Positions 1 to 10,200 of a DNA stretch of 64,000 bases are shown here, piece after piece. The notes beneath the pieces are model-generated. The model worked only from the letters and a program-made list of their open reading frames with translations, searched no databases and was not told the DNA's origin. The number at the start of each line of letters is the position of its first letter. Position 1 is the first letter of the stretch. The stretch is from positions 25,361 to 89,360 of the forward strand of contig JAJEBT010000212.1 of assembly GCA_022822405.1 (NCBI GenBank), read 5' to 3'. Both the position numbers and the translations under genes were made by a program. Source of the DNA: Alphaproteobacteria bacterium (GTDB lineage Bacteria; Pseudomonadota; Alphaproteobacteria; MPNO01; UBA830).

Positions 1-2513
1 CTCATCTGGCGCAGGGCGAAATTCTTTGGCGACTTGGCAAGCCGCATGAAGTGCGCCGGGGTGATTTCAGGCTGGAAACTGCCACGCTCCATCAGTGCGA
101 TCGTGGCGCGATGACGGAGCATATAGGCCGCGATTAGCAACAGCGCGGGGCCGGCCCGCAATCCGATCGGCGCCGCGCCAAGTTCGGCGATTATGTCGTC
201 GAAGGAGACGCCGTTCCCGCCGCTGACGAGGTCATCGATGCAGGCCCATGCCGGTGACCAACCCATCGGATCATCCGACGGCGGGCTCGCAAAACGGATC
301 TGTCCGGCTTCTTTTCGATGCATGCCGGAAGCCTGGAACATCGAAAGGTAGATCGTGCGTTCGGGCGGCGCACCGTTCAGTTCAAGGCAATCGCATTCCT
401 CTTTGGTCAGCATAAGCTCCAGGAGCCGCATCCGCGCGGCTGCGACCGCGGTCGATAACCTGTCGCGGTTGATCAGTTCGTTGCGCAAGACGGGCGCGTC
501 CGTGAAGACGCCGTCGCAGATCTCGCTCAAGAACCGGTTGAGGGCAGCGCGCGAGGCGATGTCTGCTTCCTTCCCCTCGTGGAACCAATGGGCGGCCGCG
601 GCGCCCGTGTCCACCTGTGCGAAGGGGGCGAGGCGGTTACGCAGTTCGTTCTCAAGATATCGGACGCGCCGTTCAACCTCGGCCCTGGCGAGGTCATCAA
701 TGCGCAGTTCGCGGCAGTTCGTCTGGACCCACTTCCAGCGGATGAGATCCTGCGCCAAAGCAAGGTCGCTGAGAGAGACGGGTTGCAGCCGGACCAGCGA
801 GAGCGGCCCCCGGCGCTCTGACAGTTGGGCGGCCTCAAGCTTGACCGCGGCTTGATCTTCATCGGGGTAAACGGGCCGGACCAGTATCAGGCCGTCTGTT
901 TCGCAATACGCGTCCGGCGGCTCGTTGCCGATACTGACTGCGAAGCTCCGGAGCGTTCCGGTGCGGTGATAGTGCCGTTGCGCCACGATGGGCCGGACTG
1001 GCGGGAGTTCGGCGAGATCGTTCTCCAGACGCCGTGCTTCGGGGAGCGCAACCTTGGCTTCTTCAAACCAGTGCTCGAGGTCGACACTGCTATGCGACCA
1101 GAGGCTCCAGTCTCCCTGCGCCGCGCGCCGGTGGATAACGCCGCGCTCTCCGAGTTCCGCAAGCGCGCCGGCCGCGTCGCCTTCCTCGCATCCCAATAAC
1201 CAGGCAAGCGCCTGGGCGTCGGCTGCCAGGCCTGGAACAGGTTCGAGCGTTGCGAGCAGACTAACCGCCTTCAGGACACGCTGGGCGATAACCGGCATGT
1301 CTGCGCATACAAGAACCGCGTCTTGCGCAAGCTGCCAACGGCGCTCTCGATCCCGGCTTTGGAAACGGAACGAACCCTGCGAGGCGAGATAGTCGAAGAG
1401 GTCATCGACGCGATACCAGTTGCTGGGCCCGTAGGCCGTTTGATGCGCGAAATATTGGTAGCCGGCTGGCTCGGAAGATTGCAGGAAGCTGAAGATCGAC
1501 CGCTCATTCTGGCCGAAACGGCGCGAAGACGATATGAGGCAGGCGAACGCTCCCGGGTGAAGTGGGTAGAGCTGCCGCGCGGTTGCAAGGAGGTCATCGC
1601 TTGAGAGGGTGAAGAGCCCCCGCTGGCCCGCCTCGCGATAAAGCGTTTGAAGCTCCGTTCGCACGCGCTGGCTGTGTACCCGCCGCGGCGCCAGTGCCTG
1701 CCCTACGAGGTGAAGAGACTGCTCGCACGTCTCGTGGAAGGTGATCTCCTCGTAACGTTCGGAGGAGCGCGCCCACTCCCCCTCGAACCAGCCGCCGAGA
1801 GCCGCCGCATAATCGTTGAAGCGATGATGCAGGAAACCGACAACCGCGAGCCCCTCATTCTTGGCGCCTCCGGCCCGTTCGGCAAGCTGCTGAAACAGTG
1901 AGGGGTCTTCCCGGGCAGGGTTAGTGGCGGCGAATTCAAGATAGCGGCCCATCTCATCGATCAGGAGAAGAAGCCCGCATCCCTTCCTGGCGCGCAGCTT
2001 CTCCGCGCACGCTGCCAGGCAGTCGAGAACCGGCTTGACATCGCCCTGAGTGAAAGCGCTTTCCGTGCCTGTCTTCTCCGCAGCGGTGGCCAGTTCGTCG
2101 TCCGCGCCGAATTCGGCCCGGGCTACGTCGCCGACCAGGACAAGCAAGTCTTGGGCAAGGCTGGCGCGGCGCCCGACCAACACCGCTGGACGGTACGCCG
2201 GCACCGTTTGCTCGCCGTGCGCTTGCTGCAACAGGTCTTGGGCAGGGCCGTTCCCGGGCTCTTCGCTGAACAAGCGCGCCAGTAACAGCCCGAAGGAGGA
2301 TTTTCCTGATCCGTAGGGTCCGGTCACGCGGAACGCGCGTTGTGAAGATCCTGGCTCCAAGCCTGCGAGCAACCGGCGAAGACCGTCTCGCGCCGATGGC
2401 GTCATCACATAGCCTTCGAGCGCCTGTGGGTCGTGAAGGTCGCGAGAAATGTCAACCGCGCGCGCATAGCGGCGTCGTATGGCGATACGGTCGGCAATCA
2501 ATTGCATTGCCAT
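1..2513 (-). CDS. sspC: SspC-like P-loop ATPase of a DNA phosphorothioation system (partial, runs off left edge)
   Basis: The frame is open without a stop from an ATG at 2513 to the window edge, about 837 codons. Near residue 67 it shows a Walker A motif GPYGSGKSS and near residue 183 a Walker B segment LLLLIDEMGRYLEFA, so it is a large P-loop ATPase. The start overlaps the end of the upstream DUF4007 gene by 16 nt, which implies translational coupling. In known Ssp systems SspC is the ATPase that works with SspB and SspD in inserting sulfur into the DNA backbone. The order cysteine desulfurase, DUF4007, ATPase is the basis for the name; the sequence itself shows only an ATPase. The C-terminus and any following sspD (DndC-like) gene lie outside the window. 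An alternative is an ATPase of another DndA/DUF4007-linked modification cassette. Confidence 0.72.
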   Translation of the reverse strand, partial: MAMQLIADRIAIRRRYARAVDISRDLHDPQALEGYVMTPSARDGLRRLLAGLEPGSSQRAFRVTGPYGSGKSSFGLLLARLFSEEPGNGPAQDLLQQAHGEQTVPAYRPAVLVGRRASLAQDLLVLVGDVARAEFGADDELATAAEKTGTESAFTQGDVKPVLDCLAACAEKLRARKGCGLLLLIDEMGRYLEFAATNPAREDPSLFQQLAERAGGAKNEGLAVVGFLHHRFNDYAAALGGWFEGEWARSSERYEEITFHETCEQSLHLVGQALAPRRVHSQRVRTELQTLYREAGQRGLFTLSSDDLLATARQLYPLHPGAFACLISSSRRFGQNERSIFSFLQSSEPAGYQYFAHQTAYGPSNWYRVDDLFDYLASQGSFRFQSRDRERRWQLAQDAVLVCADMPVIAQRVLKAVSLLATLEPVPGLAADAQALAWLLGCEEGDAAGALAELGERGVIHRRAAQGDWSLWSHSSVDLEHWFEEAKVALPEARRLENDLAELPPVRPIVAQRHYHRTGTLRSFAVSIGNEPPDAYCETDGLILVRPVYPDEDQAAVKLEAAQLSERRGPLSLVRLQPVSLSDLALAQDLIRWKWVQTNCRELRIDDLARAEVERRVRYLENELRNRLAPFAQVDTGAAAAHWFHEGKEADIASRAALNRFLSEICDGVFTDAPVLRNELINRDRLSTAVAAARMRLLELMLTKEECDCLELNGAPPERTIYLSMFQASGMHRKEAGQIRFASPPSDDPMGWSPAWACIDDLVSGGNGVSFDDIIAELGAAPIGLRAGPALLLIAAYMLRHRATIALMERGSFQPEITPAHFMRLAKSPKNFALRQM

Positions 2514-3436
2514 GCGAACTCTTTGAGTCTTTCTCTCGCTTCCGGCGCACCGCAGACCAAGTCGATGCCGCCAACTCCATCGCTACGTAACTGCAGGCCG
2601 GCAACTCTGGAGATATCCTCAAGGCAGGCGTGCAGCGCTGGTTCATCCAAGCAAAAGATGACACCTGGCGAGCGTCTGTCAAGGAGCAGGCTCCGCAGTG
2701 ACAGCGAGCGGCTACCGGGCGCGGTGCCCTGCCAGTAATCGTAGAGTGCGAAAGCAAAGGCTTCGGTGTCGAGCTGAAGTTTTGCGCCGCGCTTCAACGT
2801 CACATAGGTTTCTCCATTGACGAGCGATGTCTCGAGCAGGTGAAGCTCCCGAAAGGGACAGCCGGAAATATCCTCGCCCGGGGTCGCCTGATCGAAGTGT
2901 GTCCAGTCATAGGTCCGCAGGAGCATGTCCACATGAGCCTTTGCCGTTCCAAGCGCGATCGATTTCTTGGCGGCCCTCGCGCGGCTGCGGACCAGGTCAA
3001 TCAGGCGTTCGCGCGCGATCTGCGTGTCCTGCAGTTCGAGAAATGTGGCGACCCATGCGCCCAGGCCCGCGTGGGCTGTGACAACCCAGTGCAGGCGCCA
3101 TAGCGATCCCATTTCCTCAAGATAGGGATCGCGCCCTGTTTCGGGATCGAGCATACGCTGTGCGAACCCGGTATTACGGGCTGTGCCGCGCGTAACTTCA
3201 AGGAGGCCGAATGCTTGCCCCCAGAACCGGAGCGCTTTCACCATGTTCTTGCCGAGCCCGAGCCCCATGATCGCGCGTTCGTCGTCAGAGAAGAGTTCAG
3301 GATCGTCGGCGACCGCCTCATAGAGCTTCGGCAGCCAGCCATAGCGGCAGGGGAAGGATTCATGCCCGGAATAGATTCGTGCATGCCCCTCCTCCTGTGT
3401 CCAGCGATGACCGGTGTCTCCCGTTGCGGTCCGCAT
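2498..3436 (-). CDS. sspB: DUF4007 family protein, SspB-like DNA nickase candidate
   Basis: This 312-residue protein begins with a segment containing SGHESFPCRYGWLPKLYEAV, typical of DUF4007 proteins. SspB of phosphorothioation systems belongs to that family and is described as a DNA nickase required for single-stranded phosphorothioate modification. The gene starts 6 nt after the cysteine desulfurase stop and overlaps the downstream ATPase gene, so the three are co-transcribed. The next gene's Met lies inside the last codons of this one (ending EFAWQCN). I see no transmembrane segment or known nuclease motif by eye, so the nickase role rests on family and context. Confidence 0.75.
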   Translation of the reverse strand: MRTATGDTGHRWTQEEGHARIYSGHESFPCRYGWLPKLYEAVADDPELFSDDERAIMGLGLGKNMVKALRFWGQAFGLLEVTRGTARNTGFAQRMLDPETGRDPYLEEMGSLWRLHWVVTAHAGLGAWVATFLELQDTQIARERLIDLVRSRARAAKKSIALGTAKAHVDMLLRTYDWTHFDQATPGEDISGCPFRELHLLETSLVNGETYVTLKRGAKLQLDTEAFAFALYDYWQGTAPGSRSLSLRSLLLDRRSPGVIFCLDEPALHACLEDISRVAGLQLRSDGVGGIDLVCGAPEARERLKEFAWQCN

Positions 3437-3442
3437 CTTCGT

Positions 3443-4570
3443 TTAGCCTCCCTTCAAGCACCGGATTGCGGCAGATATCTGCGCCGCCGCTTCGCGGGCG
3501 TCCTCCTGTCTTGTGTCCCGACCGAAGCCGATTCGAATTGCGCCGCGAACGCGATCGTCTTCCAAGCCCATTGCGACTAGAACAGGGGACGGCCCGATAG
3601 AGCCCGATGAGCAGGCTGAACCGGTGGCAAGCGCGAGGTCTGGTAGAAAGGCGAGGAGGGCATCGGCCTCCACGCCGTCGAAGCTCACGTTGAGGTTCTG
3701 GGCAACACGCTCTTCCAATGTTCCGTTGATCGCGTAGGAAACCCCGGAACGGTCGAGCTCCTCAAGAAACAAATTCGCTAGGGCGGCCGCATGGGCCTGG
3801 TCCGCTTCGCGTTCATGCGCAGCCAAGGCACAGGCTTCACCGAAGCCGACGCAGAGCGCCGTCGGGAGTGTGCCGGGTCTGAGGCTCTCCTGCTGACCGC
3901 CACCGGTCATCAGCGGTCGGAGGAGAGGAAGTCCATCAGGATGGGCGCAGATAGCGCCGACACCTGGCGGGCCGTAGATCTTGTGCGAGGAGAGCGTGAC
4001 AAACGTAAAGCCCGCGTTCATGTCGACTGATACCCGGCCCAGCGCTTGAGCGGCGTCCGTATGAAAAGGAACTCCCTCGGCGGTGCACAGTGCGGCGATT
4101 TCTTCAACGGGTTGGATAGTGCCAATTTCGTTGTTGACGGTCATGACCGAGACCAGATCGGCACCCGCAATCAGGTCCGCCAAGGCTTCCAGATCGACAA
4201 TACCGTCCTCCCCCGCCGGGGCCGTTGCGCAATCAGCACCGCCTCGGGCGCAATCTGCCGCGGTGTCGGCGACGCAGGGATGCTCGATAGCGCTGATCAG
4301 AAGCCGTTTGCCGCCAGCAGCGAAACTGCGCAGCACGATGTTGGCAGCTTCGGTCGCGCTTGCCGTAAATATCACGCCGTCTGGGTCGCCATTGACCGCG
4401 CCGGCCACCTGAACTCGCGCATGTTCGATCGCGGCAGCCGCGTCGCGACCGAAACCATGTTCGCTTGAATGTGGGTTCGCAGGTCGGCTTAGCCACGGCA
4501 ACATGACTTCAAGGACCCGCCGGTCAAGCGGTGTCGTTGCCTGATGGTCCAGATAGATGCTTGCGCTCAT
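3443..4570 (-). CDS. sspA: Cysteine desulfurase, SspA/DndA/IscS-like
   Basis: A PLP-dependent class V aminotransferase-fold enzyme of 375 residues. The PLP-binding lysine lies in SSHKIYGPPG and the catalytic persulfide cysteine in ATGSACSSGS. The N-terminus IYLDHQATTPLD is the standard start of NifS/IscS proteins. It would remove sulfur from L-cysteine and pass it to the DNA phosphorothioation machinery. It is the first gene of the operon, directly before the DUF4007 and ATPase genes, which favours a DNA-modification role over general Fe-S assembly. A TTG 9 nt upstream (4579) could also initiate; I chose the ATG at 4570 because it gives the usual N-terminus. No Shine-Dalgarno sequence is obvious for either. 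Confidence 0.85.
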   Translation of the reverse strand: MSASIYLDHQATTPLDRRVLEVMLPWLSRPANPHSSEHGFGRDAAAAIEHARVQVAGAVNGDPDGVIFTASATEAANIVLRSFAAGGKRLLISAIEHPCVADTAADCARGGADCATAPAGEDGIVDLEALADLIAGADLVSVMTVNNEIGTIQPVEEIAALCTAEGVPFHTDAAQALGRVSVDMNAGFTFVTLSSHKIYGPPGVGAICAHPDGLPLLRPLMTGGGQQESLRPGTLPTALCVGFGEACALAAHEREADQAHAAALANLFLEELDRSGVSYAINGTLEERVAQNLNVSFDGVEADALLAFLPDLALATGSACSSGSIGPSPVLVAMGLEDDRVRGAIRIGFGRDTRQEDAREAAAQISAAIRCLKGG

Positions 4571-4732
4571 GATCCGCAACGCTGGCCCGCCGCGCGAAAA
4601 CTCTCAGGTAAAGACAGCGGAAGGCCCTCAGAGATTGTTCCGCAATAATGGCCCCGTGATCTGGCGCTTAGCAGGCATTGCAGAACTCCTCAAGCAGAGG
4701 CAGTTGTGCTCGGAGGATGAGGCCATGGGAAT

Positions 4733-4925
4733 TTAATAGACGAACGAACGGTGCGAAGCAAAGTGGTCCATCACCATATGCACGTCCAGCCCTTCCGGCA
4801 CCACCGCCTTGACCTCCTTGAGGAAGCCAAGAAACTCCCTGGTGCAATGGCGCTTGCTGCACTTCCACCGCCTTGCCTCTCATCGAACCACCACCTCTCG
4901 GTGCCATCCACCGCTTTGATAGTAA
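4733..4925 (-). pseudogene. IS630-family transposase remnant
   Basis: On the minus strand one frame reads REFLGFLKEVKAVVPEGLDV followed by HMVMDHFASH and stops at a TAA at 4733-4735. This is the conserved block around the second catalytic Asp of IS630-type DDE transposases. Just upstream the match continues in another frame (a GKAVEVQQAPLHQG segment), so at least one frameshift is present. Only about 60 codons of homology remain and no inverted repeats are recognisable. It is a dead fragment between the ssp-like and Mokosh-like genes. Confidence 0.6.
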
Positions 4926-5067
4926 CTGCCGTTACAGAGATCTAGACGTAGAACGCGCATCAAGACACGATTTATGTCACCCGTTCGGTTCGGCATTACG
5001 GCGCGGCGAGCCAGAACGGATATCCCCGGCTGCAGGAAATCAGCGCCTTAAAGTCTTTGTTCACGCC

Positions 5068-5105
5068 AAATGTTCCCCATATGTTCCGTCTTCATGTCGG
5101 AACAT
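5068..5105 (+). promoter_or_regulatory. LexA-like box (GTTC-N7-GTTC) with overlapping inverted repeat
   Basis: The sequence AAATGTTCccCATATGTTC contains GTTC at 5072-5075 and 5083-5086 separated by exactly 7 nt, the direct-repeat LexA site of Alphaproteobacteria. It overlaps an inverted repeat ATGTTCC-N11-GGAACAT. The same element, 17 of 19 bases identical, lies before the pilus operon at 28656-28674. A short reading frame follows (ATG at 5094, ending at 5333), but I cannot recognise its product and it runs into the IS66 remnant. The rest of 4926-5313 shows no gene I can support. Confidence 0.5.
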
Positions 5106-5313
5106 CTTTCCATCGTGAACGCCTCCGCAGGTCGGGCCGGTTGGCCGTGTGACCACCCGAACCACCGCGCGCGAAAGCGCGCAGCCTTCTCGGGAAGCGC
5201 CCGACGGGCCTCCGGAACGCGGGCGAACGCTGCCGGCGAGGGCTCCGGTCCGGGTCCGATCAGGCTCTTCGAAACGCCGCTCCCCGGCGCGGTGTCAGGG
5301 CGGCACCCAATTC

Positions 5314-5615
5314 TCAGCTTGACGGGGGCCTGAAGGGTAGGAGTTCGTCGATGGGGCTGTTGTTGGGATGGCCAGCAGCGATGGCTTCAAGGGTGGCCTT
5401 GAGCCAGGCGTAAGGTTTGATGCCGTTCAGTTTCGTGGTCTCGATGAGTGTGGCGATCCGGGCCCAGGCAGCAACGCCTTCATCGTGGCCGGCGAACAGT
5501 GCGTTTTTGCGATTCAAGGGCAATCGGCCGAGCGAGGTTCTCGACACTGTTGCTGTCCACCTCGACACGACGGTCGGTAAGGAAGTGAACCGCATTTCTG
5601 AAGCAGCCAGCGTCG
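5314..5615 (-). pseudogene. IS66-family transposase (TnpC) C-terminal remnant
   Basis: The minus strand encodes VHFLTDRRVEVDSNSVENLA in one frame and, after a 1-nt insertion in the PIAL-NRKN stretch, NRKNALFAGHDEG, LIETTKLNGIKPYAWLKATL and IDELLPF in the next frame. These are the conserved C-terminal blocks of IS66 TnpC transposases. The frameshift and the absence of the rest of the gene show it is inactive. It lies about 110 nt downstream of the mkoB-like gene. Confidence 0.8.
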
Positions 5616-5725
5616 CAAGTGTCCGAGCGACGCCGCTACCTCGGATATCCAAATGGAGCCGGTCACGGGCTTGCCTTGGCCGCGGTCGGGAACCCTAATC
5701 GTAGTTTCGTCCAGCCCCAATGCCG

Positions 5726-7228
5726 CTATCCGAACAGGGTTTCTGCGTTCGCTTTCCAGAGCCCAACGTCCCCCGGCCTCTCGGAATACGAGCTCGTCTC
5801 CCTCCGGTACCCCTCGTCTCGTTGCCCACGATAGGACAGCCAGTTGAAGCTCCCCCAGACGCAGAACCTTTCGTCGCAGATCATAAACTTCTCATGCGTC
5901 TCGATTCGCTTGACGATTAACCGGCACCTATGGGCCTTCGGGATCTTGTGCCTCAAATCTGCCAGCGCCTTGTCGCCCTTTACTCTGTTGCGATCTCTTT
6001 CGCCCCGCGTTCCGAATCCCCAGGCGATCCGGACCGTCACTCCTCTATCGATGGCGGCGGTCAGCGCCTCGCAGAGCTCCTCGTCTAGCGTTCGCGAGTT
6101 GACCCATGCAGAGACGATCGTTAGCTCCGAGACTGCGGTCCGCACTGCGTCGAACAGCAACGGCCGATGTTCTTCCGTCCTTACCAGACGTGCCTCCCCG
6201 CCGCTCAAGTCCTCGAGCTGCCGTTCCTTCTCCCGCAGTTTCGCCCGAAGTTCGTCCCGCTCAGCCTTTGACTCCTTCAAGTCCTCTTCCAGCGTCGCCC
6301 GTTCCCGTTCGTCCTGCGTTGCACTCCGGATGGACTCCGTGTCCGCCACGGCCATCTCGGCCTTCCCGAGCGCCTCGTCCAATTTCCCTATGTCTTGCGC
6401 GAGGCGGCTTTCCTCTGGCCGCAACCGCGCCCACGGCGCCGCCGATCCGTTCTCAGGCCCAACATCCTGCGGGACCAACTTGAACCCGGAAGCCGCCAGG
6501 CGCTGAATGGCTTCCGATTCCTGCTCAAGAAACTGCTGCGCGCGATAAGCCACAAACAGTTCGCTCCGCGACTGGCGGTGCAGCAGCCTAACCAGGATCA
6601 CATCCCTGCGATACCGAAGCCGCGCGTCCTTGATGTCTACGACCTGTAGTATCTCGGCCTTCTGCCCGGCTTTACCAAACTGCTCCTCGTACTCCTGAAC
6701 CTCGGCCAGCCGAATCTGGCTCAGCCGCGGCCTCCTGGATTTTGTCGCCGGAATAAAAAGCCCTTCCTTGCGGGCTTCCTCCCGGTCCAGGAGATCATCC
6801 AAGTCCACAGTTGGGATCGTCCGCACAAGCGGATCATATGGTATTCGGGGGTGTCGGTTTCTGGGGCGGTAGGTCCGACCAGCCTCCCTCAGGACCGCCC
6901 GCCCGAGTTCCGTAATCCGGATGCTCTGATCCGGCTTTTGCTCGATCAGCGCTGCCGAAAGTAATTCTGCAGCCGCCAAGACCACCTCGCCCTCGCGCAG
7001 CCCCAGTAACCTGCGGATCTCGGCAACGTCTTCGACCGGCACGTTCGCCAGCATGAGGACGAATCGAGCGGTTGTAGACAGCTTGCCTGTTTCGTGTTCC
7101 ACGATCCGTATGCGCAAGTCGTAGACGGGCAGACACACCGGGTAGGCCAAGTCGACATCGTAGTCCCGAAACCTCCGCTTCGCTCGCGCGCGAACCGCGG
7201 ACAGGCCATCAGTTGGCGGGTTCGTCAC
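5726..7228 (-). CDS. mkoB: PLD-family nuclease, MkoB-like (type I Mokosh)
   Basis: A 500-residue protein. The C-terminal part carries a phospholipase-D-type HxK motif in ETHEKFMICDERFCVWGSF, with an ITIVSAWVNS-like strand about 90 residues before it. The middle (roughly residues 280-360) is rich in Glu, Lys and Arg and likely forms a coiled coil. Only one clear HxK motif is visible, so it may act as a dimer. I chose the GTG at 7228 because it overlaps the stop of the upstream kinase-helicase by 4 nt (GTGA); the open frame extends 79 codons further but that part is in a shadow frame. The pair matches type I Mokosh anti-phage systems, where a kinase-helicase works with a PLD nuclease. Confidence 0.78.
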   Translation of the reverse strand: MTNPPTDGLSAVRARAKRRFRDYDVDLAYPVCLPVYDLRIRIVEHETGKLSTTARFVLMLANVPVEDVAEIRRLLGLREGEVVLAAAELLSAALIEQKPDQSIRITELGRAVLREAGRTYRPRNRHPRIPYDPLVRTIPTVDLDDLLDREEARKEGLFIPATKSRRPRLSQIRLAEVQEYEEQFGKAGQKAEILQVVDIKDARLRYRRDVILVRLLHRQSRSELFVAYRAQQFLEQESEAIQRLAASGFKLVPQDVGPENGSAAPWARLRPEESRLAQDIGKLDEALGKAEMAVADTESIRSATQDERERATLEEDLKESKAERDELRAKLREKERQLEDLSGGEARLVRTEEHRPLLFDAVRTAVSELTIVSAWVNSRTLDEELCEALTAAIDRGVTVRIAWGFGTRGERDRNRVKGDKALADLRHKIPKAHRCRLIVKRIETHEKFMICDERFCVWGSFNWLSYRGQRDEGYRRETSSYSERPGDVGLWKANAETLFG

Positions 7229-10200
7229 GGTCGCGCCTCCACGATCCGGCATTCCTCCGGATTGGACCGCATGTGCGCCAGCACGTCGGCGAACGGGTTC
7301 GACGCGGTGCCGAGGGCCGCGTTCTCCATCATGAAGTCGTCGCCCACGATTACGAGAAGGTCCCGGGCCCTCGACAGCGCGACATTGAGTCTGCGGTGGT
7401 CCCGCAGGAAGCCAATGCGGCGAGACGGATTCGACCGAACCGTTGAGTAAATCACCACGTCGCATTCACGTCCTTGGAACGAATCGACGGTTGCGATCTC
7501 GATCGTCATCCGGGGCCAACGCCGCGAATCCCCGGTGTCTATCGCGCCGCGCAAGCGGCCTACCTGACCTGAGTACCCTGTGATTACTCCGACCTTCAGT
7601 AACCCTCTCCATCCGCCGTCGTTGCGGATGCGGTCGAGAACTGCCGTCACAACTCCAGCTTCCGCTGGATTCTCGTACGAGTCCCCGCTACGTGATTCAC
7701 CCCTGTCCTGCAGCCTCGAAGTCGAAATCCAGTTGACAATGGCGCCAAACGAGTCGGCGAACTTGCGCCGTCGTGCTGGTTCACCATTGACAAGGGTTCC
7801 GTCATAGAACACTTCGCTGATGAGGTTCCCGATGGCGGGGTGCATGCGATACTGTGTTACCAGCCTCGCCGCGTAGTCTGGGTCCTCCTCATGTTCCAGA
7901 AGATCCTGAAATAGGCTCGTCTCCAGAGCCACCGACCTGTCATCCGTTTGCACCCGTCCAACGCTTTCGTCGACCATCGGCGGCAACTGCCGCTCGTCGC
8001 CGACAAGTATCACTCTCTGTGCCATGCCAATAGGGATCAGCACCTCGGGAACCGTCGCTCGGCCCGCTTCGTCGACGATGACCCACTCGAAGCTCGCACC
8101 GTCCGTAGCGAACCGCGGATTGACCTTTGCACTGATACTGCATGTCGCCGCTACCACCCGGGCCGTCTTGCTGACCAAGTCCTCGAAGTCCTTGCTGCGC
8201 CCCACTACATTGGTCCAGTGCCTAAGAATTCGCCGTTTCTCTTGGATACCGGCCAACTCGGCCGCCTCCGGCGCTTCCGACTTAGAATGTTCGTCCAGTG
8301 ACGCCGCAGCCACCATGATAGACCCCAGCGCGTCCTGTTCCGTAGTTCCAGCGAACTCCACGGGCTGCGGCAGCAGTTCGTTCAGCGCCTCAATATGATT
8401 CCAAAACTCTGCCTTCGCCTCGTCCACCAGTTGTTCCACATCGGCCCGATTCCCAGTCGCCGTGTCCTTACCGAGTTGCGCGCGCTCCTCCTCGTACTCG
8501 TTGAGTTGCTCAGCGATATCGCTCGCCTCCGCGATCCACTGCTCCAGATTGCCGGCCGAGTCCTCGCTCATGATTTCCGCCCGAGTCGCCTCCTTCACGG
8601 CTCGGCGCGCTTCCCGCTCCGCCCTCCGCAACTCCTCATCGACCGGACTGCAACGCCCAAGCACCTCTTCCCGCCAGGCCTGCGTCCTCTCCGCGACCGT
8701 CCATTGTTGGCCGCCATGACCGATTCTGTCCGGCCGGCCGATCCGTACCATCTCGGGGGGCGACTGGCCCTCGGCGTCAGCGATCCGCGTCAATGCATGA
8801 TCGACTGCTACGTTTGACTGCGAACTCAACAGAATTCGCGACTCCGGGTGTCGCTTGAGGATTTGCAGGACTATCTCCGCAATCACGGACGTTTTCCCAG
8901 TCCCCGGCGGTCCCTGAATCAGGAAAAGATCGTTCGTCGACACCGCCCGGCGAACCACTTCGCGCTTATCCTCCGACAGCCACTCTTGGAAGAAATCCAA
9001 TTCGCGCTTCGTCATCTGGGTACAGGCGCTCGGGTCCAAGATGACGCCCGCCACCGCAGGGTTCGCCATCTGGTCGAACAGGAACGCGTCCACCGCGCGC
9101 TGACGTCGCCGAATCTCAGTGAGCGCTTCCGTTATGTTAACCGTCACGTACCCGCTCGCGGGGATCGGCACTTCCTCTCGCTGAAACCGATACCGGTTTC
9201 GTGCCACACGCACGTTGCGCCCCTGCACGTCGACCAGATTTCCGACCGGCACCAATGGCGACTCCCGACTCACCCTGGCAGCAAGCGGCGTGTCATCTTC
9301 CCAATCCAGATCGTCCGGTGCCATCTGCGCCAGTTCGAAGCGGACATACTCCCGATCCACATGAGCTTGACTGTACACGAGTGTCCGCCCCTGCTTCTCG
9401 ATCTTCGACCTGCTCTCCCGCAAGACCCTTTGCCAATCCTCAACGTAGTCCCGCCTGCTCCTCCTGCCCTTCTGCGCAGCTGCCTCCACGGCCTCAAACG
9501 TGCTGAGCTCGGCCAACAGCGCCTGAATATCCTCGCGCCTTCCCGGCACCGCTCCTCCGGCGCGAGCCTCTCCCACCACCCACAGCGCGCGACTGCTCAG
9601 CGCACGTTGCTTATCCCGCTGCAAGTAGGGGTCGTACGGTGTTTGCACAGTCTTGCACACCAGTGCGTCCCCGGCGGCGGCTACCGCACAAATCACCCGT
9701 ATCGAGTCTCCGAGTACGAGAACTTCGCGCTCGCCGTCCCTAATCCGACTCACCAGGAATACTTCCTCTGCCTCTACACCGCCCAACTCCTCCTGCAGGA
9801 ACCGCTCCGCCTCCTCAAGGTCTTCGTCGCCGATGTGTCCGTCCCGGTACAAATCGGTCAATGCGTTCCGAGTTAGCAACAGCGGGTAGGTCGGCAACGG
9901 CTCGTTCCGCCGCCCCGCATCAAGCTGAAGCATCAGCGCGGCACCTGTGGTCGGGCGCTCGTCTGGGTTCGTGGCGAGCATCCGCTGCAACACGCGCCGA
10001 AACGGCTGGCCGACCCTCTCCGCGATCAACGACTGCCCAGGGCCTTCCGCCGGCGGTGGCTCACCCGTCAACATGTGGAAAAACACCGCCCCGAGAGAAT
10101 ACACGTCGCTCGGAAATGACGCGGGTCCTCCCGAGCGTTGTTCCGGTGCGGCGTAGCCTCCACTCCAATACCCCGCCAGCGTCTCTCCCACCGTCAGGTT

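Noticed and set aside
355..2316. Several plus- and minus-strand open frames of 60-166 codons
   Set aside because: They lie in other frames inside the single open SspC-like frame, have Arg/Ser/Pro-rich composition typical of shadow frames, and no family likeness.
8848..9876. 342-codon plus-strand frame opposite the kinase-helicase
   Set aside because: It is antisense to the well-supported helicase linker region and has unnatural His/Arg/Pro-rich composition.
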